Positions 52,717 through 63,774 are shown, counted from the first letter of the stretch. The stretch: DNA of 64,000 bases from Begonia masoniana (GCA_022432975.1 CM039509.1:43992209-44056208), one strand, 5' to 3'. The notes: generated by a model not told the origin, from the letters alone. Made by a program: numbers and translations.

Positions 52717-53137
52717 TGTGATGACCCGAATAGACACGTATAAGGAGGAACCACCCAGTGCTCTGCGAATCCCGAGTGGGACTTGGGCCGGAGGGTGACG
52801 TGCTGGGTTAAAACTCCGCGGATCCCAGGTTGGACTTGGGTCGGAGGGTTCGGTCGTAAAAAGGGGGGTCGTCACAATCCCACATCGCTTGGAGAAGTAT
52901 GTGGAAATGAAATATATGTAAAGAGACCCTCCCAAGATAGCAAAACACGTTTTGGAGCACAATTGGCAACGGATTCCATAAGAACTCCGAAGTTAAAAGT
53001 GCTTCGGCGAGAGTAGTACCAGGTTGGGTGACCGACTGGGAAGTCCTCGCCAAACAAAGCCGTGAGGGAAGGATATTGTGCTGCGACCCAATCCCCAGAG
53101 CGGACAATATCTTGTTGGGAAAATAGGGGTCGTTACA
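52717..53137 (+). mobile_element. Cassandra 3' LTR (421 bp)
   Basis: It starts TGTGATGACCCGAATAGACA and ends GGTCGTTACA. Its last 19 bases also appear at 53640-53658, carried along by the 521-bp tandem duplication. Confidence 0.95.
52947..53064 (+). ncRNA. 5S rRNA-like segment in Cassandra 3' LTR
   Basis: Same segment as at 52455-52572, offset by 492 bp, with a few differences (CGGATTCCATAAG, AAAAGTGCTTCGG). It overlaps minus-strand open frames that I reject as genes. Confidence 0.88.
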
Positions 53138-54160
53138 AGCAGCATATTCCCTTGCAAAACTTTCTGATATTTCTTGAGGCATTGGTTCTTGACTTGGCTG
53201 TTAGAAACCTTGAGTGTAATTTTTTGTTGCTCTGGTTGGTGCTGTAGCATTCTACTGCTGATGTGAATTCCATTGAAAATTTGGATGTTGTTTCCATCCA
53301 TAGTTGTAAGTCTGTGAGTATGGGTTATTGTTTCTATTATATCCCACATAATTGGCAGACTCTGAGTTAGTGGGGCATGAATTGTCATTGTGATTCTCTC
53401 CACAAAAAATGCACGAAACTTCTCTGGTTACTGGTATCGGTGGTTTGTTCATTGTCTTGATCGCATTCTCCAGCATAAAAATCTTTGCATTTAATGTAGC
53501 AACTTCATCTAGATCATAAACCCCAGCTACACGCCTTGTAGATTGATTTATGTCTGAAGGCCACTGATAGCTGTTTACTGCCATTCTCTCCAGCAAGTCA
53601 TAAGCTTCATTGAAGGATTTAGAAAGAAGTGTTCCATTAGAAAATAGGGGTCGTTACAAGCAGCATATTCCCTTGCAAAACTTTCTGATATTTCTTGAGG
53701 CATTGGTTCTTGACTTGGCTGTTAGAAACCTTGAGTGTAATTTTTTGTTGCTCTGGTTGGTGCTGTAGCATTCTACTGCTGATGTGAATTCCATTGAAAA
53801 TTTGGATGTTGTTTCCATCCATAGTTGTAAGTCTGTGAGTATGGGTTATTGTTTCTATTATATCCCACATAATTGGCAGACTCTGAGTTAGTGGGGCATG
53901 AATTGTCATTGTGATTCTCTCCACAAAAAATGCACAAAACTTCTCTGGTTACTGGTATCGGTGGTTTGTTCATTGTCTTGATCGCATTCTCCAGCATAGA
54001 AATCTTTGCATTTAATGTAGCAACTTCATCTAGATCATAAACCCCAGCTACACGCCTTGTAGATTGATTTATGTCTGAAGGCCACTGATAGCTGTTTACT
54101 GCCATTCTCTCCAGCAAGTCATAAGCTTCATTGAAGGATTTAGAAAGAAGTGTTCCATTT
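53119..54160. repeat. Exact tandem duplication, unit 521 bp
   Basis: 53119-53639 and 53640-54160 differ at only a few bases (for example ATAAAAATC against ATAGAAATC, and GCACGAAAC against GCACAAAAC). The unit begins with the last 19 bp of the Cassandra LTR (GAAAATAGGGGTCGTTACA) and continues into gag, so the duplication postdates the Cassandra insertion. Confidence 0.95.
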
Positions 54161-54352
54161 GCTGCAGCATCAATAATTGATCTTGTCTGCCCATTGAGTC
54201 CATTATAAAACGTCTCTAACTGAATCCAGTGTGGTATCCCGTGGTTGGGGCACTGTCTTAATAATTCTTTAAATCTGTCCCAAGCTTCGTATAGTGATTC
54301 TCCATTTTTTTGCCGAAAGCTGGTGATCTCATTTCTCATTCTCGTGTTCCTC
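53138..54352 (-). pseudogene. Athila-like gag, middle part with zinc knuckle (partly duplicated)
   Basis: The minus-strand frame from 54360 to 53773 reads NEITSFRQKNGESLYEAWDR, FKELLRQCPNHGIPHWIQLE, TFYNGLNGQTRSIIDAAANG and SFNEAYDLLERMAVNSYQWP. After these comes CIFCGENHNDNSCPTNSESA, a CCHC knuckle (C-x2-C-x4-H-x4-C), then NPYSQTYNYGWKQHPNFQWN. These are standard for Athila gag. A stop follows NSHQQ. The 521-bp duplication repeats the part from ERMAVNSYQWP to beyond the knuckle (53596-53252). The N-terminal gag continues at 57772 after the solo LTR, and the C-terminal gag at 46330 after Cassandra. Nucleocapsid and capsid functions are lost. Confidence 0.87.
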
Positions 54353-55355
54353 TGTAACACCCGGCATTTTTGCCTATGTAATAATTCCCCGAATATGTAA
54401 GCAGAATTTCTCCGATATTAATGCAATGATTGTTTTTAATAAAATTGTCGATGTGTTTAATCGAACGAGGGTGATTCGTGAGACCGAATCGATTAACTAA
54501 ATAATGTTTTAGTTAAAAACCAATGGAAGGGCAAATTAGGAAGAAATTAAGGTTGGTGGGAGAAATCAAATAGATGATTGACACTTGGCAAACTTGTGGA
54601 AGAAGACAAGCCATGTATCTCATTTCCTTCTCTTCCTCCTACGTGAGACATTTCCCTCTCTGCTCTATCTCATTTTCCTCTCTGCTTCTCTCTTGCGGTT
54701 GAAGAAAACCAACGCAAGGAGTTTCTTCCTTCTCTGATTTTTCCTCCTGCTTTTCGGTCTAAGGTTCGTGAACCACAGTGCTCGTGCGTTCAAGCCTGCT
54801 GCATTTCGGACCACAGGTAAGTTCATAACCGTAGGTTGGCCCTTAAGGCCCTACATCATGGAGGTACTAGATATTTCAGTTCTGTCGGGTTGTTTTGGGT
54901 AGAAAGGTTATAGTTTATGTTTCTGAGTTGTCTGTATTCTTCTTCATGGTATGTTCTGTTATTTCTGTTGTCTGCCAGTTTAAGTTCAGGCACCGTTCAT
55001 GCATACACGATTTTCTCTGAAAGCTCATGCAAAACTATTTTCTGTACACTGTTTGAAATTAAACAAGATAAAATCTGACTGTCTGTAATGTACTGGTTAA
55101 GTGCGGGACGGGGACTGGCCCTCTGGTTTTATCCCTCCCTGGGAATCTGAAAATAAATTGTCCCTAGCAAGGACCCTCTGGTTTTATCCCTCCCTGGGAG
55201 TCTGAAAATCTGCTGTGCCTGATAGTGCACCATCTGTTTGCCAGTTCCCCTATAAGCCCCACTTATACCCCTCTGCCACTGAAATGTAAAGTTCTGTTCT
55301 GTCACTGTATTCTGAAAACTGCATGCATAGCATTTTGCATCACTGCATCTGTATT

Positions 55356-55454
55356 ATGTTCTTACTGAGTTTTAGACTCATAGGTGAACTCTCTGATGTA
55401 GGTACTGAACCCGAAACTGAGGACCTTGTTCCTCAAAATGACGATCTGATGTAG
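55356..55454 (+). other. Short acidic reading frame in LTR A, 32 codons (copy 4)
   Basis: The ATG opens a frame starting MFLLSFRLIGELSDVGTEPE and ending PQNDDLM then TAG. It differs from the copy at 16564 by a few substitutions and a slightly longer end; the frame is unbroken in both. No family is recognised. Confidence 0.35.
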
Positions 55455-55959
55455 CTGGTGGTTTGAGCTCTCGGGGTGGTTGCTGCAGTCAGACATAGCT
55501 TTCTGTCTTGAGGTTTAAGTCTTTAAAGTAAAGATCATATCTGTAAACTCTTCTGGAATTCTGGTGTTTTGTTTTAAAACTCTGTTATAGTCCTGTGTTT
55601 TGTTTATAAACTCTGCTGGGATTTTTTTTTGTAATGTATAGGTTCTGTTGCTGATGTATTTAAAACCTCTGTATTTGACAGTTGAATTTATGTTCTGAAG
55701 TATTCTGGAATTGTTTGGAATATTTTCTGCTAGTCTGTGCATAGATAGTTTCTGGTTTTAGAGCTATCCATGTAGTGTGATCTTTCTTAAGTTTCTGTCA
55801 TGTTTTCTGTTGTGTTCGAAAAATCAGGTTTTGAGCTGGTTTATGAGTTTGAGACTTCCATGTCTTCTGTTTTTACTCTCTCTGTTCGTATGTCTTCATG
55901 ATAAAAGTTGTCAATTTTGTCTTTAAACTCTACATCCATCGTTCCCTTTGTTTAAAATA

Positions 55960-57590
55960 CATCTACCGGTACTGTTCACTTTTGTCCTATATACATCAAC
56001 CGATTTCGTTTTATATACATCTGCCGATTCCGTCTTATATCCATCTACCGGTACTGTTCACTTTTGTCTTATATGCATCTACCGATTTCGTTTTATATAC
56101 ATCTACCGATTCCGTCTTATATCCATCTACCGGTACTGTTCACTTTTGTCTTATATGCATCTACCGATTTCGTTTTATATACATCTACCGATTCCGTTTA
56201 TATCCATCTACCGGTACTGTTCACTTTTGTCCTATATACATCAACCGATTTCGTTTTATATACATCTGCCGATTCCGTCTTATATCCATCTACCGTACTG
56301 TTCACTTTTGTCTTATATGCATCTACCGATTTCGTTTTATATACATCTACCGATTCCGTCTTATATCCATCTACCGGTACTGTTCACTTTTGTCTTATAT
56401 GCATCTACTGATTTCGTTTTATATACATCTACCGATTCCGTCTTATATCCATCTACCGTACTGTTCACTTTTGTCCTATATACATCTACCGATTCCGTCT
56501 TATATCCATCTACCGTACTGTTCACTTTTGTCTTATATGCATCTACCGATTTCGTTTTATATACATCTACCGATTTCGTTTTATATACATCTACCGATTC
56601 CGTCTTATATCCATCTACCGTACTGTTCACTTTTGTCTTATATGCATCTACCGATTTCGTTTTATATACATCTACCGATTCCGTCTTATATCCATCTACC
56701 GTACTGTTCACTTTTGTCTTATATGCATCTACCGATTTCGTTTTATATACATCTACCGATTCCGTCTTATATCCATCTACCGGTACTGTTCACTTTTGTC
56801 TTATATGCATCTACCGATTTCGTTTTATATACATCTACCGATTCCGTCTTATATCCATCTACCGTACTGTTCACTTTTGTCCTATATACATCAACCGATT
56901 TCGTTTTATATACATCTACCGATTCCGTCTTATATCCATCTACCGTACTGTTCACTTTTGTCTTATATGCATCTACCGATTTCGTTTTATATACATCTAC
57001 CGATTCCGTCTTATATCCATCTACCGGTACTGTTCACTTTTGTCCTATATACATCAACCGATTTCGTTTTATGTACATCAACCGATTTCGTTTTATATAC
57101 ATCTACCGATTCCGTCTTATATCCATCTACCGGTACTGTTCACTTTTGTCTTATATGCATCTACCGATTTCGTTTTATATACATCTACCGATTCCGTCTT
57201 ATATCCATCTACCGGTACTGTTCACTTTTGTCCTATATACATCAACCGATTTCGTTTTATATACATCTGCCGATTCCGTCTTATATCCATCTACCGGTAC
57301 TGTTCACTTTTGTCTTATATGCATCTACCGATTTCGTTTTATATACATCTACCGATTCCGTCTTATATCCATCTACCGGTACTGTTCACTTTTGTCCTAT
57401 ATACATCAACCGATTTCGTTTTATATACATCTACCGGTACTGTTCACTTTTGTCTTATATGCATCTACCGATTTCGTTTTATATACATCTACCGATTCCG
57501 TCCTATATACATCTACCGGTACTGTTCACTTTTGTCTTATATACATCCACTGTTTTCGTCTTATTCACATCAACTGTTCTCTTTGTTTAT
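55960..57590. repeat. Composite array of 24-27-bp modules, CATCTACCGAT type
   Basis: Modules CATCTACCGATTTCGTTTTA, CATCTACCGATTCCGTCTTA and CATCTACCGGTACTGTTCAC alternate, giving a common period of about 80-82 bp (for example CGGTACTGTTCAC near 56049, 56131 and 56212). Module order is irregular and some copies read ACCGTACTG. Long overlapping frames here are repeat artefacts. Confidence 0.94.
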
Positions 57591-57771
57591 TTACATCCAG
57601 CTTAAATGTGTTTTCCAGTTTCACTCCCAGAGAAGGTTTATACTCTCTGTTAAGGTTTTAAAAGTATAAAGTTTTAGAAAAAAAAATAGTCCCCGTTTTC
57701 TGTTAACTGTCCCGGAGTGACGGCCCGATCCCGGACCCCGATCGGGTTCGGATTTGGGCTGTCACATCCTC

Positions 57772-58301
57772 ACTAGTAGATGGTACTTCATAATGAACTT
57801 CTTGGCGAGATCTCCCTACGTGGTGATGGTGTCTGAAGGAATGCTGTTCAACCAATCCCTGGCTCGATCTCTCAAAGAATATGGAAATAGTTTTAGCCTC
57901 AATGCTTCTGCAGATACTCCAAGGAAGTTGAATGAGTCACTAACTTCTCCAAAAATCTTAAGATGATGGTGCGGGTTGTCAGTAACCATTCCACTGAACT
58001 GTCCGACTGTTTGAAGCATTTGAAACATTACAGGTTTAAGCTCGAATCTGATTGCTCGAAGGTCTGGTCTCACGATTCCAGGATTTAAATCATCAAGTGT
58101 GGGGATGGCAAAATCTTGAATGGGTCTGTCTCTGTCATCGATAATGTGTTCAACATTGTGTCTTTCACCATCGAAGTTAGCCATGTTTTCTCCTCCAAGA
58201 AAATGTTGTTGTTGTTGTTGCTGTTTTCTTCTTGCTCTAAATATTCGTTTGATTTCTGGATCTATGGGTACAAGATCCAGTTCATTTTATTCGTCAGACA
58301 T
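57772..58301 (-). pseudogene. Athila-like gag, N-terminal part
   Basis: The minus-strand reading starts at an ATG at 58301 (MSDE), meets a TAA at once, then reads NELDLVPIDPEIKRIFRARR, a run of six glutamines, and MANFDGERHNVEHIIDDRDR from 58184. After PIQDFAIPTLDDLNPGIVRP comes the gag domain: MLQTVGQFSGMVTDNPHHHL, KIFGEVSDSFNFLGVSAEAL, then RLKLFPYSLRDRARDWLNSI. A TAG follows at about 57816 where the family has tryptophan, then DLAKKFIMKYHLL up to the insertion site of solo LTR 3. The upstream ATG fits the usual N-terminal extension better than the one at 58184. Confidence 0.85.
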
Positions 58302-58380
58302 GAAGCAAGTGAACCTCAAGAAGAAATAAACAAAAACCAATATAAAAAAAATTATAGCAAAATAAAATAATTAACAAATA

Positions 58381-58399
58381 TCTCCGGCAACGGCGCCAA
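58381..58399 (-). other. Primer-binding site of the Athila-like element
   Basis: The reverse strand reads TTGGCGCCGTTGCCGGAGA, the form found in Athila and related elements. It begins about five bases after the end of the LTR. Confidence 0.85.
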
Positions 58400-58404
58400 A
58401 AACT

Positions 58405-59904
58405 TGTTAGTGGATTTTACACTTCTACGCAAGTGCACGTATCGCAATCAAGTAGTATATAAGATATCAATCCCAAGAGGATATTTTTAACTATGTTTAA
58501 ATTGCTATGAATTTCTATAAAATTAAGATGGAAATATTGAAATTAAATGATTAATAAAAGGAATGATGAACTAAAATTACTCGAAATTAAATAAGACTAA
58601 AAATGGAAATGATTTTAAAAGGTAATTATGAGAAAAAGCCTTGGTTAGAGTTGATTTCCTCATTACATGCAATTTACTTATGATGCTACAACAATGCTAC
58701 AGTATTAGTCACAAAATAGCAAGAATTCATAACATTCCTAGGGTTCCGTTGAATTGCCTAGTTGAATTCGTTTCAGAATTTTCTTTTCGACTTTGAAAAG
58801 ATAAAAACTTAATCTGAATTTTCATGTGAACCTATTCTTAACGCCAAATAAATTAATGTTAGCTACTTTGCAACAATTTTAATTTATTTAATTACTCATG
58901 CATCTTAAATTCCTATTTACCTATCGATACAATAGGAACATGTAATCTGCCTATCGACACAATTTAATTTACGCAATAAAAACCATAAGCAATTGTTCAG
59001 TGAAAAATACTAAGCATTCATAGATCAAAGTAAAAACATGTAAAAAGTACTCTCTTGCCTAACCAAGATAAGAAAGTTTAGCCTAGAAACATAATAAAAT
59101 TAAAAAAAAAAATATTCATCATAACAACAACAGTAACAGAGAAGAATAAGTAGAAAGCTGAAGAAAAATGTCGTCGGTTCCTCGCTGCAGATCCCAATCT
59201 TTTTTTTTCTCTCTTTAGCAGCCAAAATATATAATTGTCCTTCTTTTCTCTTTCCAGTCTGTTCCTTTGATCAACGGTTTATCGTTATGGTAAATGTTCT
59301 TGATTTGCTCTTGATTGTTGTCCACTCTTCTAAATCGTCCGTTGCTTTATCTGTGTTGCTCTGTTAGTCATTCATTCTGCTAGTTGTCCATTCTGCCAGT
59401 CGTCCATTCTGCTCAGTCATCCATTCTGCTAGTTGTCCATTCTGCTCTGTCGTCCATTCTGCCAGTCATCCATTCTGCCAGTCGTCCATTCTGCTCTGTC
59501 GTCCATTCTACCAATCGTCCATTCTGCCAGTCGTCCATTCTGTCAGTCATTTTTCAGCCAATATTTCTCCCTTTTCTCCTTGATTTCCGTCCTTCATTTT
59601 TGGTAACAATAATCTCCTTCATTGATTTATTTTCTCTCTTCGAGATTCTTCAGCCTTTAAATTTGATTTTTCCCGTTATTAACTTTGCATTCAAATAAGA
59701 AAATATAACATTCGAATTAATGAGAAAACTCTGCTTTTAATAGATAATATGCATGAAATATATTAAATTAAATCAATGCCTTGATACTGCAGCGTTATGT
59801 AACAATTGTAGTAAATTCCACTAATTTCTTCTACAATTCACTCAAATCATACAAGTTAAATTACCTAAAAATAGTATAAGATAACTCTAAATTTAGAGTT
59901 ATCA
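58405..59904 (-). mobile_element. 5' LTR of the Athila-like element (1500 bp)
   Basis: On the minus strand it runs from TGATAACTC at 59904 to CACTAACA at 58405, next to the primer-binding site. The outer end is a palindrome (ATAACTCTAAATTTAGAGTTAT). It contains a short array of a 16-bp unit and AT-rich sequence. No gene is seen inside. Confidence 0.82.
59384..59545. repeat. Diverged 16-bp repeat (GTCGTCCATTCTGCCA type), about 10 copies
   Basis: The copies are irregular (CTGCTCAGTCATCCATTCTG, GCTAGTTGTCCATTCTGC and others), in contrast to the homogeneous array of the same unit at 41419-42118. Confidence 0.88.
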
Positions 59905-60216
59905 AGTCCCACGATAAATGTCATAGGAGGACTGGTCCCGGACCGAGAACCATGGATAACAAACCAAAACTGGACTGAAACCTTATGTCCGGTTCAATTC
60001 TCGGTACTCGGTCTGGTCATCCTCACCTCTAATGTTTGGGGTTTTTTCTAATTGAATTATAATATTCATTGCTTGGTTAAATATTTAAGATCTTGGATAA
60101 TAGTCTAGACTTAGATAGAAAATTAACAAATTTAAGTATTGAGGAAATTGTAATATTAGATATAGTTTTTAATGCTTTTTATTCTGAGCACAGAAGAGTG
60201 TCCTTATTCGTGTAGT
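59905..60216. other. Unassigned flank between Athila-like LTR and hAT3
   Basis: 312 bp without a gene. 59945-60033 has GACCGAGAACC and GGTTCAATTCTCGGTACTCG, then CATCCTCACCTCTAATG, which resembles a degraded hAT terminus in reverse (TAGAGGTGAGGATG). It is too weak to call as an element. Confidence 0.4.
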
Positions 60217-60823
60217 TAAGGGTGCTCACGGTCCACTTAAGTTCGATTTTGTAATAAAACTGAAATGAACCATTATATATCAATTCTGGTAATGTTGGAA
60301 TTGAAACTCGATTTTGTCGATACAAGAATTGAATTGAAATCGAATATAAAATTTTGGTTCGATTTTGGTATAGTTTCAATTCCATTGCAAATAGAAAAAT
60401 AAGATAAAATAAAAAATATGAAAAAAATTTCAACCCGAGCCGGCTCACGAGCCACGAGTTAAACGAGCCGAGTCGAGCCGAGCCGGCTCAACGAGCCGAA
60501 CGTATATAAATATTTTCAACTTATGTTAATATAAGTTTTTTAAAAATTTCATTTAAAATTATAATAATTATATGTCAACGATATTTACTTATTTAATTTA
60601 AAAATTAGTTATTTTAAGCCAAGGTATATAAACTTGAATATATTAATAAAAAAAATTATTTGAGATTATCCAATAAAAAATATCACATAAATATCATTAA
60701 AAATATTTTGACATATACTTCAATTACAAAAAAAACAAAAGAAATTTAATAAAAATTACAAATTTACAAATTTGAAAAAAAAAAATTACTTCAAATTACA
60801 AAAGAAGTTCAATAAAAAAATCT

Positions 60824-61447
60824 CTAGTCTTTAACATCCAACTGCGTAAACTCCTTAAGAATTTCATCATCTCGTTGTTGATATCTCGTCTTGGCATCGG
60901 TCCAATTTTTGATACAAATGAGAGGCTCCACAAGATCCGGTGCAAGTTTTCCTCTTCGTTTATCATAAACACGTCCACCTGCACTAAAAGCAAATTTCGA
61001 TGCTACAGCAGAAACATGAGGTGTTAGTAGATCACGTGCCATTATAGAAAGAATAAGATATATGGTGGAATGTCTTTTCCACCAGTCTAAAATATTAAAA
61101 TTCTCATATCGAGAAAATTAATAATGAGATTCAAAATAAATATTGAGTTCATTTGTAGAAAAAGTAGAATAATTTTTCGTTTGTAATTCACTCCATATAT
61201 CATCAATACTATATTGTTGATTAAAACTACCTACACCATCGCAACTATTACTACTAGGATAACTCTCTGTATGTGGAGGTTGTGAATAATAACAATTAAT
61301 ATTGAAATATTTTGTTTCATAAGAAGCATATAAATTTGAAACTTCATTTGTTTTGTCATCACTAGTAATTAAAAGTTGAGTACATAAATTTGCAGAAATC
61401 TTATTGAGTATAAGACATACTTCTTTTAATTTAAATCTAGGATCCAT
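60824..61447 (-). pseudogene. hAT3 transposase, C-terminal part
   Basis: 61447-61118 reads MDPRFKLKEVCLILNKI and STNELNIYFESHY, the region before the dimerisation domain. 61042-60824 reads MARDLLTPHVSAVASKFAFS, AGGRVYDKRRGKLAPDLVEP and LICIKNWTDAKTRYQQRDDE, the hAT dimerisation domain of the RICESLEEPER type (ARDLLTPHVSxVAS). The two stretches are in separate frames, with the text between (61118-61043) containing a stop. It is a different hAT lineage from hAT1 and hAT2, whose matching motif is VIPISTVASESTFS. Confidence 0.83.
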
Positions 61448-61651
61448 GATGCATGCATAACAAAAAATAAAAGGAATGTTATGCCAATATTTTTTAAATT
61501 TTGTTTCTATTTTATTAAAAATATTATTAAATTAATATATTTATCGATATTTTGTAAAATTACATGTCAAATCTAAAAAAATATGAAGAATAATATTAGA
61601 AGTGAGATAATAAATTCCAGAACATAGATTTGTAGTATTATAAAAATGTTT

Positions 61652-62811
61652 TTAAAAATGAAAAAATATATTAGTAATATCACAACTAGATTTATCACGG
61701 TTAATACTTTGCGTCTTATCATTAATAAAAGTACAAATAACTTGCCAATATGGTCTAGTATTTTGCAACATCAAATAAATTGAATTCCACTTATTATCTA
61801 CGTCGATTTTTAATTTTCTTGGTTTAAGTTGGGCAGTTCTACAAAAATCTTTATATTTTTGTAGTATCGAATTAAACCTAATAATATAAGAAATTGTGGA
61901 CCTAATTAATTCAATACGAGGTGAAATATATAACATACGATCTTTAACAACCAAATTTTAAATATGACACACACATCTCATGTGAAAAAGAGAATCACAA
62001 GTAACATCTAATTGTAAAAAATCATTAAATTGAGAAATAACAACGTCATTAGCACTAACATTATCAAGAGTTATTTTAAAAATTCTATTTATAATAGAAT
62101 ATTCTTGCAATATTGTCATAATAAATCTACAGATGGTGGTGCCATAATGAAGATATTTACAATTACGAAATTCTAAAATTCTTTTATTTAATTTTCAAGA
62201 TTCATCAATAAAATGAGATGTTATCACTATATAACTAATAACATTACGTGTACTCCAAAAATTAGAAGTAATGTAAATAGACATTGAAGGAGCATTTGAA
62301 AAAAATGTAATTAATTTATTTTTCATATCTATAAATATTTTAAGGATATCACTTCTCGTAGTACTTCTAGGGACACGTTTAAAACTAGGAGTAACATATT
62401 CTTACATAAATTTTTCAAACACTTCACTATCGAATAATGATAAAGACAACTCGGATTGTGCTACAAGTTGTGCTATTCTACCACTAACATTTAATTGAGA
62501 TTGTGTTGAATCTCGTGTTTCAACATTTCAGTGACATTTTTGAAAATGTCTACCAATTGTACTAGTAGAGCTACAAGAAGTATAAACAAAATTTTTAGCA
62601 CAATATTTACATTGAGCTCTACTTTCTATTTTGCCTGCAATTTTAACATCTTTTAAATCAAAATGTTTCCATACATTCGAAGTTTTTTGTCTTCTTTTTC
62701 TAGGTGAAGTGGATGTTTGTGCAAAGATTGTCCCACAGAAAATGTAGGAATTAATTCTCTAATTTCCTCTATGTCATCATTATTATCAATAATATAATTG
62801 TGATGATCCAT
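61652..62811 (-). pseudogene. hAT3 transposase, BED finger and core
   Basis: The start MDHHNYIIDNNDDIEEIREL is at 62811. After a frameshift near 62690-62655 the BED finger reads AQCKYCAKNFVYTSCSSTST and IGRHFQKCH (CxxC, then H and C/H) at about 62610-62525. The core follows: SNFWSTRNVISYIVITSHFI, FKITLDNVSANDVVISQFND with a core aspartate, FHMRCVCHI then NLVVKD, and DNKWNSIYLMLQNTRPYWQV from the frame 61954-61652. Only a handful of stops and shifts interrupt it, and motif order is complete. It is a fairly young pseudogene. Confidence 0.82.
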
Positions 62812-62900
62812 AATAAATAAAATTAGATATAAAATTAAATATAAAATTAAATTTTTAATAATAAATTGATACCACAAAACCAATGTCCAACAGAACCTTG

Positions 62901-63182
62901 TAGTTGGTATGAATTGATCAACTCCACGTATACGATTAAAAATTATGTAAATATATGTAAAAAAATAAACTAAATTTTACCTTGTTGAACAAGGAAAATA
63001 ATGAATTGTAAGAAGAGAGAAATTGATTGAGAGGACCAAATTGACTGATAGCAAATTGAATAATGAATTTAAGAGATTGAGAGAGATCGGGGAAAAAAAT
63101 GGAGAGGGGAGAAGATAATTTATAGAAGAGGAGGAGGGGGAGGGGGCAACGGTCACAAGACTGTTGCTTGTTGGGGGAAGCA
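62901..63182. other. Flank of hAT3, no gene seen
   Basis: AT-rich to 63060, then a purine-rich stretch (GAAGAGGAGGAGGGGGAGGG near 63130). Minus-strand open frames of 81-115 codons here have no recognisable domain and are not called. Confidence 0.4.
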
Positions 63183-63209
63183 GTGTAACACCCCCGAACC
63201 CACCCCGGC
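63183..63209. mobile_element. Possible LTR start interrupted by Cassandra 2
   Basis: TGTAACACCCCCGAACCC resembles the LTR starts of this window. It is cut after 27 bp by a Cassandra LTR. The remainder, if any, lies beyond the window. Confidence 0.4.
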
Positions 63210-63284
63210 TGTAACGAGCCATTTTTCCGGCAAGATATTGTCCACTCTGGGGATTGGGCCGCAGCCCAATATCCTACCCTCACG

Positions 63285-63400
63285 GTTTTGTTTGGCGAGG
63301 ACTTCCCAGTCGGTCACCCAACCTGGTACTACTCTCGCCAAAACACTTTTAACTTCGGACTTCTTATGGGATCCGTTGTCAATTGTGCTCCAAAACGCGT
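63285..63400 (-). ncRNA. 5S rRNA-like segment in Cassandra 2, left LTR
   Basis: The reverse of GGCGAGGACTTCCCAGTCGG, TCACCCAACCTGGTACTACT, CTCGCC and GGGATCCG corresponds to the 5S rRNA control region. It is somewhat more diverged (CTTCGGACTTCTTATG) than the copies at 52455 and 52947. Confidence 0.85.
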
Positions 63401-63774
63401 CTTGCTATCTTGGGAGGGTCTCTTTACATATGTTTCATTTCCACATACTTCCCAAAGCGATGTGGGATTGTGACGACCCCCCTTTCTACGACCGAACCCT
63501 CCGGCCCAAGTCCAACACGGGATCCGCAGAGTTTTAACCCAGCATGTCACCCTCCGGCCCAAGTCCCACTCGTGATTCGCAGAGCACTGGGTGGTTCCTC
63601 CTCATAGGTGTCCATTCGGGTTACCACAATCACCCCTCCTCAGGGGCCCAACGTCTTCGTTGGCCATATTTTCAGTTGGGTACAGGCTCTGATACCATTT
63701 GTAACGACCCCTTTTTCCAGCAAGATATTGTCCGCTCTTGGAATTGGGCCGTAGCCCAATATCCTCCTCTCACG

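Larger units (their letters stand above)
46331..53137 (+). mobile_element. Cassandra TRIM, complete but split by a Ty3 element
   Basis: AGCAG flanks it on both sides (46326-46330 and 53138-53142). The 3' LTR (52717-53137) is 421 bp. The 5' LTR is in two pieces, 46331-46465 (135 bp) and 52356-52645 (290 bp). Removing the 4-bp duplication (GTTC) leaves 421 bp, exactly equal to the 3' LTR. Between the LTRs lie only 71 bp, with a tRNA-Met-type binding site and a purine tract. Both LTRs carry 5S rRNA-like sequence, the hallmark of Cassandra. It has no coding capacity and depends on other elements. Confidence 0.95.
54353..57766 (+). mobile_element. Solo LTR 3 (3414 bp, family A), inserted in Athila-like gag
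   Basis: It begins TGTAACACCCGGCATTTTTG and ends GGGCTGTCACA, with TCCTC on both sides (54348-54352 and 57767-57771). Removing it and one duplication rejoins the gag frame. It shares with solo LTR 1 the start, the AAGGCCCTACATC block (54846), the doubled CCCTCTGGTTTTATCCCTCC block (55118 and 55174), and the GAGAAGGTTTATACTCTCTG ending (57630). Its array is completely different from that of solo LTR 1. Confidence 0.94.
43641..59904 (-). mobile_element. Athila-like Ty3/gypsy element (minus), heavily nested
   Basis: Reading on the minus strand: 5' LTR (58405-59904), primer-binding site (58381-58399), gag N-terminus (57772-58301), gag middle (53138-54352), gag C-terminus, remains of protease and the integrase tail (44461-46330), then a 3' non-coding region to 43641. 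The protease-region sequence and the TTGGCGCCGTTGCCGG binding site point to the Athila group. Insertions inside it are the Cassandra complex (46331-53137) and a solo LTR (54353-57766). Reverse transcriptase, RNase H and most of integrase are deleted. The 3' LTR is not clearly seen; the 16-bp array at 41419 may be part of it. Confidence 0.82.
60217..62900 (-). mobile_element. hAT transposon remnant (hAT3)
   Basis: The left end TAAGGGTGCTCACGGTCC at 60217 resembles a hAT terminus. 60440-60500 is rich in GAGCCGGCTC and CGAGCCGAG, common near plant hAT ends. The transposase lies on the minus strand (60824-62811). I could not place the right terminus or a target duplication; 62901-63182 is probably still its 5' flank. 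Confidence 0.65.

Noticed and set aside
52277..53057. Minus-strand frames such as that starting MPHFQLGIGSD, also at 63238-63963
   Set aside because: They cover Cassandra LTRs including the 5S-like part; the same frames recur because the LTRs recur.
52455..53064. Functional 5S rRNA genes
   Set aside because: The sequence has many changes from plant 5S rRNA and lies within LTRs of a TRIM, with direct duplications, primer site and purine tract in place.
55898..57669. 587- and 573-codon frames (YIHLPI-type repeats)
   Set aside because: They are translations of the CATCTACCGAT module array inside a solo LTR.
58381..58399. tRNA gene
   Set aside because: Only the short stretch complementary to a tRNA end is present, directly next to an LTR; it is a primer-binding site.
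62895..62904. TTGTAGTT as right target duplication of hAT3 (left flank GTGTAGTT)
   Set aside because: It differs at one of eight bases, and the adjoining sequence does not resemble a terminal inverted repeat.
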